Positions 10,510-22,789 are shown, counted from the stretch's first letter. The stretch is DNA of 64,000 bases from Tretioscincus oriximinensis (GCA_022410635.1 JAJVDF010000249.1:228631-292630), one strand, 5' to 3'. Notes: generated by a model from the letters alone, not told the origin. Translations and numbers: made by a program.

Positions 10510-12170
10510 GTTCCATCCAGGCATGTGTTCAAAGNTTGTCAGCGATCAACTTGCTACAACCCTCCTTTATTCTGCAACTTTTGTGAGTGGATATATTTGC
10601 GTAGTGACACAAATCTGCTCCCATAAGTCATCATTTGCTGCTGGGGTGAGATCTCGGCTGAAGTTGCACGAGATCATGCTTCTGACAGCAAGTCAAGGAA
10701 GTGCTGTGCAGGAGCCACGTCAAAGTGGTGGCAGCGTCCTGCACATTGTCATGGCGGTGGGACCCTTCTCGCAAGTAGGGCACTACTGCCATCTTGCAAT
10801 AACCATGGTAGGTGTGTCCTTTGGGAGCGATGGCTTACATCTGGGATATCCTATATCCTGGGTTATAAGTCTTTGGGTGCAGAGGGCAAAAGGTAGTGTT
10901 TCCACATAAAATCTTGGATAGAAATGAACATCTTTAATGCTATAGAAGAGAAGGTATAGCTTTTAATGCCTGCTGAACCTGAGGGGGAAGCAACTTTTTC
11001 ACATGCATTAAAGGTGTAAACTTCTGTCCTGGTTTTTATCTGGTAACCCTACTCTANGAGTCAGAATAGAACTCAAAAATAGGGAAATGACATAGAATGA
11101 AATAATTCCTTTTGTAGAATAACTGTAGAAGAAGAACAATCATCATATATATCTCTAAAAAAGACTACATATGGATAGTTGATTTCAGATAAAGTGCTCC
11201 AAGTCCCCTTGTTGGACTTTCAACATATGGACAGTTTCTGCTAACAATGGTTTGGCCTGCCACAATCTTAATAAGAAAACCATGTCTGAATTTTCTAACA
11301 ACATTGGGCAAATTTTGCTCTATGAATACTATAAAGTCTTTTTTCTTTCTTAAAAATGTTATTTTGGCTCAATTATTTCCCCCTTGATTGTTATTTTCCT
11401 GTTTTTCCAATCTTTTCTCATTTAGTCTTTTCTTGTTTAACCCATCTTTTTTTTTAATTTTAAATATCCATTCATTATCTTGTAGGCATCTTTCTTTAAT
11501 GCTAATTATCAGAACAGCTGAAATAAAATACAATTCTCTATGGTATTTTAATTAATGCTAACAAAAATGCAAACCACTTTCTCCAAAATGTACATTTCAT
11601 AAAGGTATTTATTTAGAGAATTACAGCATAAAATCGAAATCAGTGCCACTTTTGAAGGATACCTGCAATGGGTTAATATACTTTGCATTCATAGCATTAA
11701 AAAAAATTCCTTAATAAAATTACACCTGGCTGCTGCTACAAGAGATTTTAAGTGTGATCAAAGCCCCAACTGATTCACTCCATAAAGTATTATAGTTACT
11801 TTTTAGTAGGTAAATTATAAGTTTAAAATATCTATTAGGAAAAATTCTAATTGATGTATAACATTCAATAAAATTTATTCAGAATGAACCACCTTGATAT
11901 AGCTAGATATCAATAATTATTTTGGGGAAAGATTTTATTTTTATCATTTGTCATCATAGGCTAATGATGGTCCAGGAATCTTTCCTTCTATGCTTCTTAT
12001 ATGACTCTACCAGCTTCTTCAGAATGGTTGTTTCATATGCTTTCAAAATCCATCCAGAAGTGATACAGAGACCAATGTATTAACATCTAATGAAAAATAA
12101 TGATGGCTAGCAATCTGAAAGATGTTTCTGCAGAAGAGGATGGATTACCCTGGTCATCAGTGAGTTATCC
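10510..12170. other. Unassigned intergenic DNA with one element fragment
   Basis: Positions about 10980-11055 (CAACTTTTTCACATGCATTA, TTTTTATCTGGTAACCCT) match the right end of the GGTTACC-ended element at 42896-43290. The rest is AT-rich and repeat-poor, with no coding signal seen. Confidence 0.4.
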
Positions 12171-12171
12171 C

Positions 12172-12847
12172 TATATACTTGATTATAGGTCAACCCAAAT
12201 ATAAGCCGAGGCACCTAATTTTACCACAAACACCTAGGAAAACGTATTGACTCCATTATAAGCCTAGTGTGGGAAATGCAGCAGGAGGGGTGAAAGGAAG
12301 GAAAGGAACCCAACGCCTTCCCTGTGCCCATCTGAACTGCCTGTTGCCACCTGGGACTCACAGCCTCCTGTGGGGCAATGCAGTCCTCAGGGCCACATGG
12401 CATCCGCTCCTTGGCCCCCAAGCCTGGGATGATCAAGCACACGTAGAGGATGCCAGCAGGAAGGAGGTTCTGGTACTACATCACCCTCGCCTCACTGGAT
12501 AGATATGACCTTTGCTGCCGCTGCAGCTGCCACACTCTCCTCTGGCGCCTACGCACTGGGAGCATTACTGAAACCCACCTCAGGCATTGGTCCAGAGGGA
12601 GGCAGCAAAGGCAGCAGCAGCTGCCCACGTACAACTGCGCAGGCTTGAGGAGGGAAGGCACTGGAACATGCTGAGAAGTGTATTCCCACCTGTGGCTGGG
12701 GGGAAAGGCGAGGACGGAGGAGGCTGAGGCAGCTATAGGGGAGTGGGAGAGATTGGAGAACACTGGCACTGGACCTGAGTATAAGTCAAGGGGTGCTTTT
12801 TCAGTATTAAAAAATGTGCTGAAAAACTAGGTTTATACTCGAGTATT
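12172..12847. mobile_element. CTCGAG-ended DNA element, copy 1
   Basis: Subterminal AAATATAAGCCGAGGCACCT and CACCTAATTTTACCAC on the left, and GGTTTATACTCGAGTAT on the right, recur in the copies at 39078-39768 and 48172-48594 (opposite orientation). The GC-rich interior carries GGCCCCCAAGCCTGGGATGA, also shared. Termini approximate TATACTCGAGTATAAG in inverted orientation. The superfamily is not clear to me; several 70-100-codon frames inside are incidental. Confidence 0.68.
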
Positions 12848-12849
12848 CA

Positions 12850-14219
12850 CAGTACTTTGGTCCACAGTCGATCAGGATGCAGTTTGATCAAAATTGGTAT
12901 GTTGTTACTCATGGTTTCATCCCCATCAACAGCACTGCTGAGGCAAACACTTGGTATGTCCACATGATGTTTCTTAACATTTCGCTTATGCTAGGATAAT
13001 GTGGTTGCCATATGGTTTGTGGAAACTTATGCCACCCTGGAATAAGAAAAAGCCAAAGAGCAGGTACATAATGCTTTAGAAAACATCAGGGGAAAATAAN
13101 GTTCATAGCACTTTAAACTGTGTACTGCCATCTTGGCTGTTGTGGCATTCACGTGCAGTTGCCAAAAACGCAACTGTTCACATGCAAATGGCAGCATTGT
13201 TTCACATTCAGGGATTTCATACTGGTGACCAGATAACATCACTGCATGTTCTTCACACACTGTTGGGGACAGTGGAGCAAACAGCATATCATCAGTTGAT
13301 TACGTGGTAATTGTTTACAGATAATTATAGCTATTATAATGATAATGTAGCTATCAATATTTCAGGCTATAAAACTATGTCTAGAAAACTAAGTCTAGAA
13401 TTAGAACTAGATATTTCAATTTTTTNAAAAAATGTCTATTAAATGGCTCTAAGTCACTCTGACCACTACCATGTAACTAACTACATTTGTGACTTTTAAA
13501 GCAGATAATATAGAGCTTTATATAATGTGCCAACAGCTATGCTTTCCAAACAATTTCATGATTGACTACTTCCAAGAAAGTTTCCATTGTTAAAATTCTT
13601 TGTAATGGATGCAAAAATTGATTCCTTTTTTCTGGAAGAATATCATTTTTACAAATTGCCAGATATTCACTGAGTGACTTGTCTGGATTCTCTTTTAACT
13701 GACAGTATCTAACTTTCATCTGTATCCAATCCAAATCGAAATAAAATTCAGATGGATTCCAATGATGGAATTTGCAAAGCTAGGTTAAGACACAAGATTG
13801 GTTTGAAATCATTCTCTTCATCCAAAAGGGAAACGTACATCCATTCCACATGGTAGTCTATTTTCCATAATCTAGTGCTGGTTCTTTGTCTCACTATCAA
13901 TTCCAAAACATGAAACGCCCAGCAATTCCTTGATGCTCACTATCATTTTAATTCATCATTTTGGAAGCCGACCACAATATGTGTTAGCTTATGCTTTTGT
14001 TTTCTGAAAAATACTGGGCATTAGCATACATATGGGCATCATTTGGAAATTTTTTAAGATGCCCATTGTATATTTGGATATTGTAAGATATTCACACCAA
14101 TAAATTATTTGTTGGCACAATACATTATAGATTTCCAAGAATGAGAAAGGATGTACTCTGATTTGAATTANATCCTATAACAGATATCTGGAACTACCCA
14201 GAGCCATAGCTAGCAGCAA
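12850..14219. other. Unassigned intergenic DNA
   Basis: No gene or named repeat. Around 13125-13200 a GC-richer patch (GCCATCTTGGCTGTTGTGGC) may be part of an old DNA element. The remainder is AT-rich. Confidence 0.35.
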
Positions 14220-14220
14220 C

Positions 14221-14475
14221 ACCATAAGAAGAACATAAGAAGAGCCATACTGGATCAGACCAGAGCCCACCTAGACCAGCATTCTGTCTTACACAGAGGC
14301 CCATCAGATGCACCTCAGCAGTCTGAACAGAGGAAAGCAAAATATGCACCTGTTCATGACTCCATGTAAATGGCATTTCAGGAATCCTGCCTGTGGCTCC
14401 ATCCCAGAGGCAACATCTAGACATCCATCCTAGTACCCATTTATACCCTTGGTTTCCATTATCTCAGGCAGTCAT
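14221..14475 (-). mobile_element. CR1-type LINE 3' end
   Basis: Starts GAAGAACATAAGAAGAGCC and runs through the shared CR1 blocks CACAGAGGCCCATCAGATGC and CATTTATACCCTTGG. Truncated and non-coding. Confidence 0.75.
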
Positions 14476-14911
14476 AATAGCTAAACAGAATAACCAGGGA
14501 AGGCTAACACATTTTCCAACTGTAACTATCTAGTTTTGAAACTGGCACCACCTGAAAATGTAAGCCATAAGTTCAGCTATCCATAGTATCCCTTGCAACA
14601 TAACTTCCTGAACTTTCTCTGTGGTCATAAAATTTGAAGAAATGATATGATGCTAGGCTACAAATGAATCAGACCAGGGAGCGTTATCTAGCACAACGTC
14701 TAGAAAAATGGCAACCTTTGAACAATAAGATCAAAGTTCACAGGCTGCTACAGGGAGTAAACAAACCCATCACGGCACCTGTGGCTCTCTATATACTCAA
14801 TGTCTCTGCAGTAGGGTATTGTTTTATTGATTGACTATTCAGTCCATCCCGAACAATTGTTGGGTTCTCGTGGTTTTTAATATTAGTATTAATGATAATG
14901 CTATTGATTTG
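14476..14911. other. Unassigned intergenic DNA
   Basis: No gene or repeat recognised in this stretch. Confidence 0.35.
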
Positions 14912-14923
14912 TATGTAGGAAAT

Positions 14924-15134
14924 TTCAGAGAGATAGCCGTGTTAGTCTAGTAGAAAGTCCAGCAAAGGAGCTAGCAGCACTTTGAGACTAACTTGAGAAA
15001 AGTGGGTGGCATAAGCTTTCGTAGACACGTCTACTTCTTCTTCAGCGTCTGAAGAGGTAGACGTGTCTACAAAAGCTTATGCCACCCACTTTTCTCAAGT
15101 TAGTCCCAAAGTGCTGCTAGCTCCTTTGTTGGAC
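14924..15134. mobile_element. Short inverted-repeat Penelope-like element
   Basis: A 211-bp insertion with a perfect 12-bp duplication, TATGTAGGAAAT, at 14912-14923 and 15135-15146. It consists of two inverted copies of the Penelope-type end with a very short centre. Hammerhead-like motifs sit at 15008-15045 (minus, with an extra TTC) and 15049-15083 (plus, GAAA changed to AAAA). Same architecture as 1645-1926 but with the middle further reduced. Confidence 0.82.
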
Positions 15135-15146
15135 TATGTAGGAAAT

Positions 15147-15470
15147 GTTATACCATGGTATTTTATTTTATTTATTTATTTGCAATTTTATACCGCCCTA
15201 TACTCCTTAGCCTAGGGACTGTATTTTGTGGTTCTATCCATATTTTACACTGTATTTACTTTGATTGTGATATGGTCTTATGACTAATCATTAAAATTTT
15301 ACTATATGGATACAAATGAATCTGCTTTAGCTGTCATATTCCAAGTTACAAGTAAGGGGGCTTTGATCAGGAAACCGTTGCACGTTTGCACATAAGTAAA
15401 TTGCACAGAAATTACATATACAGGCTTGCTAAACCAAAAAATCACTGAACTAAGTAAGAAGAAAGGAGGT
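15147..15470. other. Intergenic DNA with LINE/SINE tail fragment
   Basis: Positions about 15160-15205 (TTTATTTATTTATTTGCAAT, TATACCGCCCTATACTCC) are the reversed tail shared by L2-like LINEs and Sauria SINEs. The rest is unassigned. Confidence 0.45.
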
Positions 15471-15478
15471 ACAGGATC

Positions 15479-15831
15479 CAGCGGCGGCTGGTGCAGTTTG
15501 GGACTCTGGGGCCACAGGTTCCTCTAGTCTAGGCAAAGTTGGAAAGCAGCTGGAAGGAGGCACATTCAGGCACTTACCGCTCTCTCTCTCAGTCTGCAAG
15601 TTGAATGTCAACACAAAATGGCACCTCTACGGAAACTGAGAGAGACACTGTAGCCCCTCCTAGGCAGCCCTCCCATTGGTTCAGGGATCGGCAACCCCTT
15701 TTGCCAATTAAAAAAGCTGCCTGGAGCTTTTTGATTTGTTGGCAGCTCCTCTATGAATGGAAATTTTTATCACTGATTTTAATCTCTGAGTGTTTGCCGA
15801 ACCCCATGAACACAGTGGCCAGCCGCCACTG
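15479..15831. mobile_element. hAT-type non-autonomous transposon
   Basis: Terminal inverted repeats CAGCGGCGGCTGG and CCAGCCGCCACTG, flanked by an 8-bp duplication ACAGGATC / ACAGGATT (15471-15478, 15832-15839). CA...TG ends plus 8-bp duplications are typical of hAT elements. 353 bp, no transposase. Confidence 0.78.
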
Positions 15832-15929
15832 ACAGGATTTTGATTGAGCCCTGTCAGCAGCCTCCACAACAGAAGCACAGAAGCGATGCGTGGAACGGAA
15901 GAGAAAAAGCCTTTAACTTTTGTTTGTTT

Positions 15930-15935
15930 TTTATT
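15930..15935 (-). promoter_or_regulatory. RUNX1T1: Candidate RUNX1T1 polyadenylation signal
   Basis: AATAAA on the minus strand, followed 45-70 nt downstream by a GU-rich run (CTTCTGTGCTTCTGTTGTGG at about 15862-15881). That is the arrangement of a vertebrate cleavage site, which would put the 3' end near 15905-15915. Inferred from sequence only; other AATAAA copies exist closer to the stop codon. Confidence 0.35.
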
Positions 15936-16649
15936 ATTACACAGTAAAGAATACAACAATACCTGAATCATACTTTAAAGATTCACAGGTTGACAGACCA
16001 TACAATACAGTCCAACTAAAGGAAAATTAAAAAAAAGAAGAATAAACAAGAAACCACAGTTCAGACATAGTAGACTTAAAAGCTTAAGAGTATGCTGACA
16101 GAAGCATAATGCCTACCCCCCCCTCCCCAGTGTTAGTCTACCATTAACTTGTGGTACATGTCTGAATTAAGTATTGCACAACAACTCTTTTTTTCTTTTT
16201 CTTTTCACAATAATGTTGCAGAACCCGAAATAAAAGTTTAAAATAAGCAAAAAGAAAAATAAAGAAAACCATTTTTTTAAAAAACAAACCTGCATTTCAA
16301 CAGCCTCCAATTTTATTTATTTATTTTTCTTGTCCCTTGAGGAATTCAGACAACATGGAGTCAATTCGCCCCCCCACTAAATGTTTTCCAGACGTTGGCA
16401 TGCTTTGCATAAGTAATCCAGCCTTTTAAATTTCAAATCCCCAAGACATGCACCTACACGCACGCATACACACCAACACACATACACACACAAAAACAGG
16501 AAAAAAAAATGATATAAAAAAAGGCTTCGAAAGGAAGAGAACAGCAGCCTCTGCCCCACACACAGTTCCATGACAGAGAAAAGAGAAAGAATAGAGGAGG
16601 AGACAGAGATTAGAGGATGCNCTAGTTCTATTAGCGACCATCTTAGGCT

Positions 16650-16855
16650 GACCAGATGACCCCTTTTGGGGGAGGACAGAAACCCTGTTTTGGAGTGCCT
16701 CACGTTTTTTGCTGAGGATTTTTTTTTTCAAAAAAAGATTTTTTTTGAAAAAATTGTCTTTTTTTAAAANAAAATTCCCNCAGGAAAAACCGGGAAGCAC
16801 CACAAAAACGGGTTTTCACCCACCCCCCAAAGGTGTCATCTGGTCATCTTAGATA
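16650..16855. mobile_element. Palindromic foldback element, copy 3
   Basis: Starts GGCTGACCAGATGACCCC and ends GGTGTCATCTGGT, with the usual mirrored arms and an A/T homopolymer centre containing two n. The right tip is shortened. CATCTTA occurs directly on both sides and may be the target duplication. It lies inside the candidate 3' UTR. Confidence 0.8.
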
Positions 16856-17469
16856 TAATCCAATGAAGTTTTTTTTTATGTGTTATTCCTACAAATTATA
16901 CTCTCACATAGCCTGTATAATAAGTGATAAGCAACAAAGGAAAGTAACAAAAGTTTTTTTTCTTTCTTTCTTTCTTTCTCTTCTTTAGGTATATGAGGTC
17001 TGCATTGTTACCAAGAAGTGATATGGTTTGCAGCTGTATGAGCGTTAACTTTTGGTATCCTGGTTCTTTTGTGCCCATTTGGTTTGACTAGACCAGTTTT
17101 TTGTCAGCTACTGGTGCAATATACATGCTGTCAGAGGTAGAGTGAAACTTTTTGCCACTGAGGAGACTGTAGCAAAACAGGAGGAAAGGAAGAGGAGGAG
17201 GAGATAGAGCTCAGAGTCAGGGGGTTATCTCTCTCTCGGGTTTTTTTTTTTTGTATTTGTATTTATTTATTTTTCACTCCGGGTGCCCTGAATTATAAAG
17301 TAATGAGACATACTGTACTAACCCTTCTTTCACACACTAATGTTCAAGAGCAACAGTGCTGTTTCACATACATCACAGCTTCTAGAGACAAATGGGTTAT
17401 TGTTATCATTTCTCTCTGTTTTTGGATTATAAAACCCCTCGTAGACTAGAACGTAAAATAGCTCTAGAG

Positions 17470-17613
17470 CAGTGATTACCCTATGGGTGCTGAAGACATT
17501 GAGGGGGGCGGTAAGAATTTTTTAATACAATTGAGGTGAATTGGGTAGGGGGCACTAGGGATGTGGCTTGAGAGCCAAGGGGGCGGCAGTTCAAAAAAGT
17601 TTGGGAATCACTG
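17470..17613. mobile_element. Short hAT-type element
   Basis: 144 bp with ends CAGTGATTACCC and GGGAATCACTG and a perfect 8-bp duplication CTCTAGAG (17462-17469, 17614-17621). The nTCTAGAn target is one favoured by hAT elements. It lies within the candidate 3' UTR of RUNX1T1 and would be transcribed if that UTR is real. Confidence 0.85.
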
Positions 17614-20446
17614 CTCTAGAGGAAGGACTGTCCAGTGCCACAAGCAGAACAGAAACTAAAGTGAGGTCGAAAGAGTTTGGGAGCACCATTAAAAATAACA
17701 GAACCCATCTGGAAAGTTAATTATATGCTTTTGATTCCATAGTAAAGCAGCATTGATAGGAAGCGTGTAATTTATGCTTGCCAAAGTCAGGTAACTTAGC
17801 CGTGAGTGTGCAATGAAACACAACACAAAGCATATATCTTTTTTTTGTCTAGAGGACTTTTGGCATTGCCCCACTGTTCTTTCCCCCACTTTGCAGCAAA
17901 ATAAAAATTCTGCCACACAAAACCTTGAATTGTATTGAGAAGGGGCGTTCTGATGCAGGACTATCAAGGATAAGCACATTGGTCTTCTGCTTTTCCTTCA
18001 AGAAACTCAGTCAGGTTGAACAAGATTTGTTTAGCCCGAAATAATAAGCAGGGAAATGAAAAATAAAAACCCATAACGATCCTGGGAGGTAGGTTTTACT
18101 GAGTCAGAGCCCTTGTCCACAGCTAAACAAATGCGCCACAAAGCCAAGTGGGATCGGAAAATGATTCCCCCCCCCCTTATTATTATTTACTCAACAAACC
18201 AATGTTATCAAACATCACAAAACTGACACTACGATTTCTTCTGCAACTGCTTAGAATCAAAGCATTTTACAAGAACTTTGCACGATGGGATTCACTGTGG
18301 AATATTCAGTAATGCCTTATGTGATAGAAAAGTATATAACCAGCTCTTGGGCTGTTAACAATTTAAAAGCATTTCTGCCCTGGACTCTGGACAACGAAGG
18401 GTTAAGTTAGTTGGACATGTATAACCTGCTGATCGTTTGGAAAGTAACAATGGTGCTTCCAGAATTCTGATTTTGGTCCATCAAATCAGTCTTTGGCTGA
18501 CTTCCCTTTTTTACTTTTTGTTCATAATACTGTAATAATAACCTGGTATTCAGCAGTGTTAAAGCTGTCAATCTACACCTCAGCATTGGGAGCTCCAATC
18601 AACATCATCATCATTATCGTCATCATTTTTTCCCCTATTGTATAATCTGAAATACGTAACAACCTTACAGCCATATGCATGCACTGCTTTTTCTTTCCCT
18701 TAAAAAGTACGATAGCCTATATTTTTTTTTCATTTAATTTTTTTCATTTTATAAAAAACATCCCTATTGGTGAATTTTGCAAAAAAGAAAAAAATGGGGG
18801 GGAGAAGAGGGAGAAAAATGTAAAAGAAGCCACCACTATCCTATCCTACCAATGAACTTGGTGAAATGGCTCTAGTATCTTTAAAAAGAGACTGCCCCCG
18901 AAACGCATGCCAAGGGAGTCACTTGTGACAGTGCAAAATACATTTATGTACACCCCTCTTACAAAACACCAATATGTTAGCATTCCAGGAAGCATGCTAG
19001 GTTTTTTCCCTTATCACAGAGTGAAATAGCAGCTCCAAAAGATAGCGCTTTTTAACCTTTTCTTTTCTTTTTAGGACCCCCCCAAAAAAAGGACGGGGGA
19101 TTTTTTTTCTTGTTTTTTTTTCTTTTGAACTACTAGAGAAATATCACTACTACTACATATAGATATAAAAGCAGCATAGAAAGTTACAGGTTTCTCACCT
19201 ACTAGTTATAAAGAAGACTAGGTAAATGTGAGCATGGATAACTACAATGCATTTCACATTTGTCCAACACCATTTACAAGAAAAAACACAATTGGGAAAC
19301 CTCACAGGACGTAAGTGTTATAACACCAAGAGAATTATTAGATTTTCCCCATTTTTAATATTCTTCTTTTTTTAAAACAACAACAACAACTGAAAACCCA
19401 TACAGGATGGGGTGGAAAGAATTTGGAAGGGTTCTGGAGCTGGAGTCACTTCGTATCTTCGTTGTTCTTACGGAAAAAAAAAATGAATGGGAAAGACCCG
19501 ATTATTGTAAAAACGGGACATTATAAAAAAAAGAAAACGAATTTTCAAAGCATATTTTTTGAGGAGGGGAGAGGGGTGTAAAGGCAGCTTGATGTTTTAG
19601 CCACCCAAATGCTAATTTAACTGCTGGCTGTGTTCTTATTACTGTGCTAAAAAGAAAAAGAAAAGAAAAAAAGAAGAAAAAAAAGAAGAAAGAAAGATCA
19701 GAAAAGGAGGAGCCGTTTGTACAATGGCAATTTTTCCCCTTGCTGCTGTTTAACTCCTATATCCCACTGCAAATTATCTTCCATTTTTCATTCTGTTGAC
19801 CTGGATATTATTATATTTCATTCAGAAACAAGAGAGAGAAAAAATGAACATCTGTGTCTCCTTCCAATCTGCTGCACATCTGCGTGTTTTTGATGCGGGT
19901 CTTCAGAGTTCAGTCAGTAACCCACAGATACTATTCATCTTCTTATTAAAATGTCTGCTGCTTTATCCAGTACCCATGCCCTTGAGGGTTTTTTCCTTTC
20001 TTTCTTTCTCTCTCTCTCTCGTGCACTTTTAATTTTGTAAAAAAACTCATTATTGTTATAAAGAACATTGTGACTTTATAATATTAGCGTTTTTGTTCTC
20101 AACAGCAATTAGCAATCTCTTGGTTTGCCGTTTGGTAAAGCATCTGTAAATGAGGTCATCTAGTTTTAAAATCCCAGCTACTGGAAAATAACNGGGAGGA
20201 GGTCAAATCTATCATTTCTGTGTGTTTTAAAATTATCTGTTCTTCTCAGTTTCCTAAAGAGAAAGATATCTTTGTTACCCAGAAGAAGTCATTATGACCC
20301 GTTACTGGCCTTCTGTAGTTTACGTCTACCTCAAGATACAGTATAAGTTCTTTTGCAGTATCGAAACAGGACAGTTTAGTAAAAAATAAAATAAAACTGA
20401 GCATCTGAGGATGAGGGATTTTGTTTAAGTAGTCCTGTGTTCAGTC

Positions 20447-20722
20447 TTAGCGAGGAGCTGTTTCTATGGTGGACGGCGTTCCAGGAGTGTTTGATCTAGG
20501 TGTAGCTGCTGGTGGTGTGTCAATAGGGCTTCCAGCTCCACTGCTGGGTGTTGCAGAGGAACTGACTGCTGGTGTCTCCCCTTGTTGCTGGGCCTGAAGT
20601 GTCTGTCCACAAATGTGGTGGTGTTTCTCCCAGTCCTTGTGTTGGCAAAACGAGCCACAGTATCGTGCTGTGTTGCAACCACTGCAAGTTTCACTAGCTT
20701 TACGGCCACAGTTCCAGCAACT
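20447..20722 (-). CDS. RUNX1T1: RUNX1T1 terminal coding exon: MYND zinc finger and C-terminus
   Basis: Minus-strand terminal exon, 91 codons plus TAA. The acceptor is TTCTGCAG followed by AGTTGCTGGAAC, phase 0. It encodes NHR4, the MYND zinc finger: CWNC, CSGC, YCGSFC, then H and HIC supply the Cys7-His set of eight zinc ligands, all present. In ETO-family proteins this finger binds NCoR/SMRT-type corepressors and acts in nuclear transcriptional repression. The tail is rich in Thr, Pro and Ser and ends [10 protein letters not shown]. That tail, as I remember the family, separates RUNX1T1 from its paralogues CBFA2T2 and CBFA2T3. The start codon in the track-like open frame upstream of 20722 is intronic and was not used. 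Intact, no frameshift. Confidence 0.97.
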   Translation of the reverse strand, partial: SCWNCGRKASETCSGCNTARYCGSFCQHKDWEKHHHICGQTLQAQQQGETPAVSSSATPSSGAGSPIDTPPAATPRSNTPGTPSTIETAPR

Positions 20723-20997
20723 CTGCAGAAAACGAAAAAGAAGGAATCGGTTACTCATTTAACTGGAAAAAAGTAAAATAACTTGTAAAACTGATGCAAC
20801 GTAGTCAATCTAAGGTCGATCGAATGCTGCTGAGCAGATAGCCTTTGTATAATGCTAATGTTTGATTTATTCTCAAACTATTATGTAGAGCAAGTCTGTC
20901 CTGTGCAAATGATTGTCCCTAGGAAAAAAACAAAGTTAAGGCTTGTCAATGTAAGTTGATGGTGCTGCAGAGAACAATCCCAGAGTATGTCAAAGAT

Positions 20998-21480
20998 GAT
21001 AAGAAGAGCCATACTGGATCAAGTCCANCATTCTGTCTCACACAGAGGCCCACCAGACGCACCTGGGCAGTCCAAACAGAGGAAAGCAAAATATGCACCT
21101 GTTCATGACTCCCTGCAAATGGTATTTCAGGAGTCCTGCCTGTTGCTCCATCCCGGAGGCAACATCCTAACATCCATCCTAGTAGCCATTTATACCCTTG
21201 GTGTCCATAAACCTGTATAGTCCTGTTTTGAAACTATCCAAGCTGTTAGCTACCACTACCTGTTCCGGAAGTAAATTCCACAGGCCAATGACCCTCTGGG
21301 TGAAGAAATACTTTCCTTTGTCTGTTCACACTTTTCTACCCAACAGTTTTAAGGAGTGCCCTCTGGTCCTAGTGTTGTGGGAGAGAGAAAACACTTTTTC
21401 TCTATTCACCCTGTCCATCCCATGCATGATTTTGTACACTTCAATCAGATCACCTCTCAAACATCACCTTTCGAGGCTGA
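20998..21480 (-). mobile_element. CR1-type LINE 3' end, nearly continuous copy
   Basis: The best uninterrupted copy of the GAAGAGCCATACTGGATC subfamily in the window. It extends through AGGAAGTAAATTCCRCAGG-like, GACCCTCTGGGTGAAGAAAT and CATGATTTTGTACACTTCA to CACCTCTCAAACATCACC. Read on the minus strand it covers the end of ORF2 and the 3' UTR; stops and substitutions make it non-functional. Confidence 0.78.
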
Positions 21481-22188
21481 ATGCAGAGGGGTGTCCCAGT
21501 CTACCAGTCAACGGTGTCCCAGATGTAAAATCACATTTCTGGGATTGCATTAAACAAAGGAAGGCACATAAGTGCAGCTGTGCAGCACAAAACAATGTAA
21601 TTCAAAATAATATTATACAAATACTTGACAAAATATCTGGGGGAGGAGTTTTGCAGATTCACCACCCTAAATTATGATCTTAAGTGGTGTTTTAATTTAG
21701 GTAGTGTTGTCACTAATGCTTTGGATGAGAGCACCAACCTATACAGCTAAACACATTTTCTTAAAAAACAATTACGTTCTCCAGGGTAATCCATGCATAG
21801 CTTAGCTTCATCCTTGTGCTTTTTCCCACAATCCTTAGTTCACTCTGGCTCTCAATAAAGAAGTGGTCTGACCCACCTTGGAAGGCCATGAAGAAATTTT
21901 CCCAAGCACTCTTTGTGCCCTCTGCACTGGCTGCTGTGAATTATGATTTTTTTTAGGGCTTCTAATTGTTCTGCAGTAGAAACATTATAGAAGAACTATT
22001 TACGTAACTAATACTGTTGATGAAAAGACTTCTCAATGGATGAATGACATTTCCTTTCTTTCATTTTTGGGCCAGTTTTCTCTATATGCTGCAAAATGTA
22101 ACATTACCACAGTACTTCAACCTACAGAAAAAGGATTGGGAAAGACAGCCTTTCTGGTGAAGGGAAATTTTGATTCTGATAAACTCAA
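21481..22188. other. Unassigned intron DNA
   Basis: Part of the 15.5-kb last intron of RUNX1T1. No repeat or RNA recognised. Confidence 0.4.
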
Positions 22189-22189
22189 G

Positions 22190-22643
22190 ATGGATAAGGT
22201 GAATAGAGAAAAAATGTTTTCTCTATTGCATAACACTAGGACCAGGGGGCCTTCCTTGAAGATGATGGGCAGAAGAGTGAGGACAGAAAAGGGAAAGTAT
22301 TTTTTCACCTAGAGGGTTATCGGCTTTTGGAATTTACTTCCACAAGAGGTGGTGGTAGCTAACAGCCAGGCTAGTTTTAAGAGAGGCTTAGACAAGTTCA
22401 TGGACACCAAGGGTATCAGTAGCTACAAGGATGAATGTCTTGATGCTGCCTCCGAGATGGAGTAACAGGCAGGATTCGTGAAATGCTATTTGCAGGGCAT
22501 CGAGAGCAAGTGAAAATTTTGCTTTCTTCTGTTCCAGGCTGCCCAGTTGCAATTGGTGGGCCACTGTGGAAGACAGAAGGCAGGCCTAGATTGGCTACAG
22601 CCCAATTCAGCAGGGCTCTTCTTATGTTCTCATGTTCTTAAAG
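22190..22643 (+). mobile_element. CR1-type LINE 3' end
   Basis: Same subfamily as 20998-21480 but on the plus strand: GTGAATAGAGAAAAAATG, CACCTAGAGGGTTATCGGC, GGACACCAAGGGTATC, ending CTTCTTATGTTCTCATGTTC, the octamer-type tail. Extra GGGCAGAAGAGTGAGGACAG-type sequence near 22265 differs from other copies. Confidence 0.75.
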
Positions 22644-22789
22644 TATGTGTTGAAACAGTATCTTCATTTGTGCTACATCACATATAAATTTACATTATTT
22701 ACACCATTTATTGAAAGAAGGCTAGTCTTTTTTAGAAATACAGGAAGCTAGCTTTCACCAAACCAATCCATTTGAAATCAACGCCTCTT

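Larger units (their letters stand above)
15905..20446 (-). other. RUNX1T1: Candidate 3' UTR of RUNX1T1
   Basis: The stop codon at 20447-20449 is followed, on the minus strand, by about 4.5 kb of A/T-rich DNA. From about 17,620 to 20,446 I recognise no transposon, which contrasts with the rest of the window. The human RUNX1T1 transcript, as I recall it, also has a 3' UTR of several kilobases. Two insertions (16650-16855 and 17470-17613) would lie inside it if the distal end is correct. Homopolymer runs and TTTCTTTC repeats occur at about 16955-16985 and 19980-20020. The exact end is unknown. Confidence 0.4.

Noticed and set aside
12269..12769. Overlapping open frames with Cys-rich segments
   Set aside because: They fall inside the CTCGAG-ended repeat and are not kept between its three copies.
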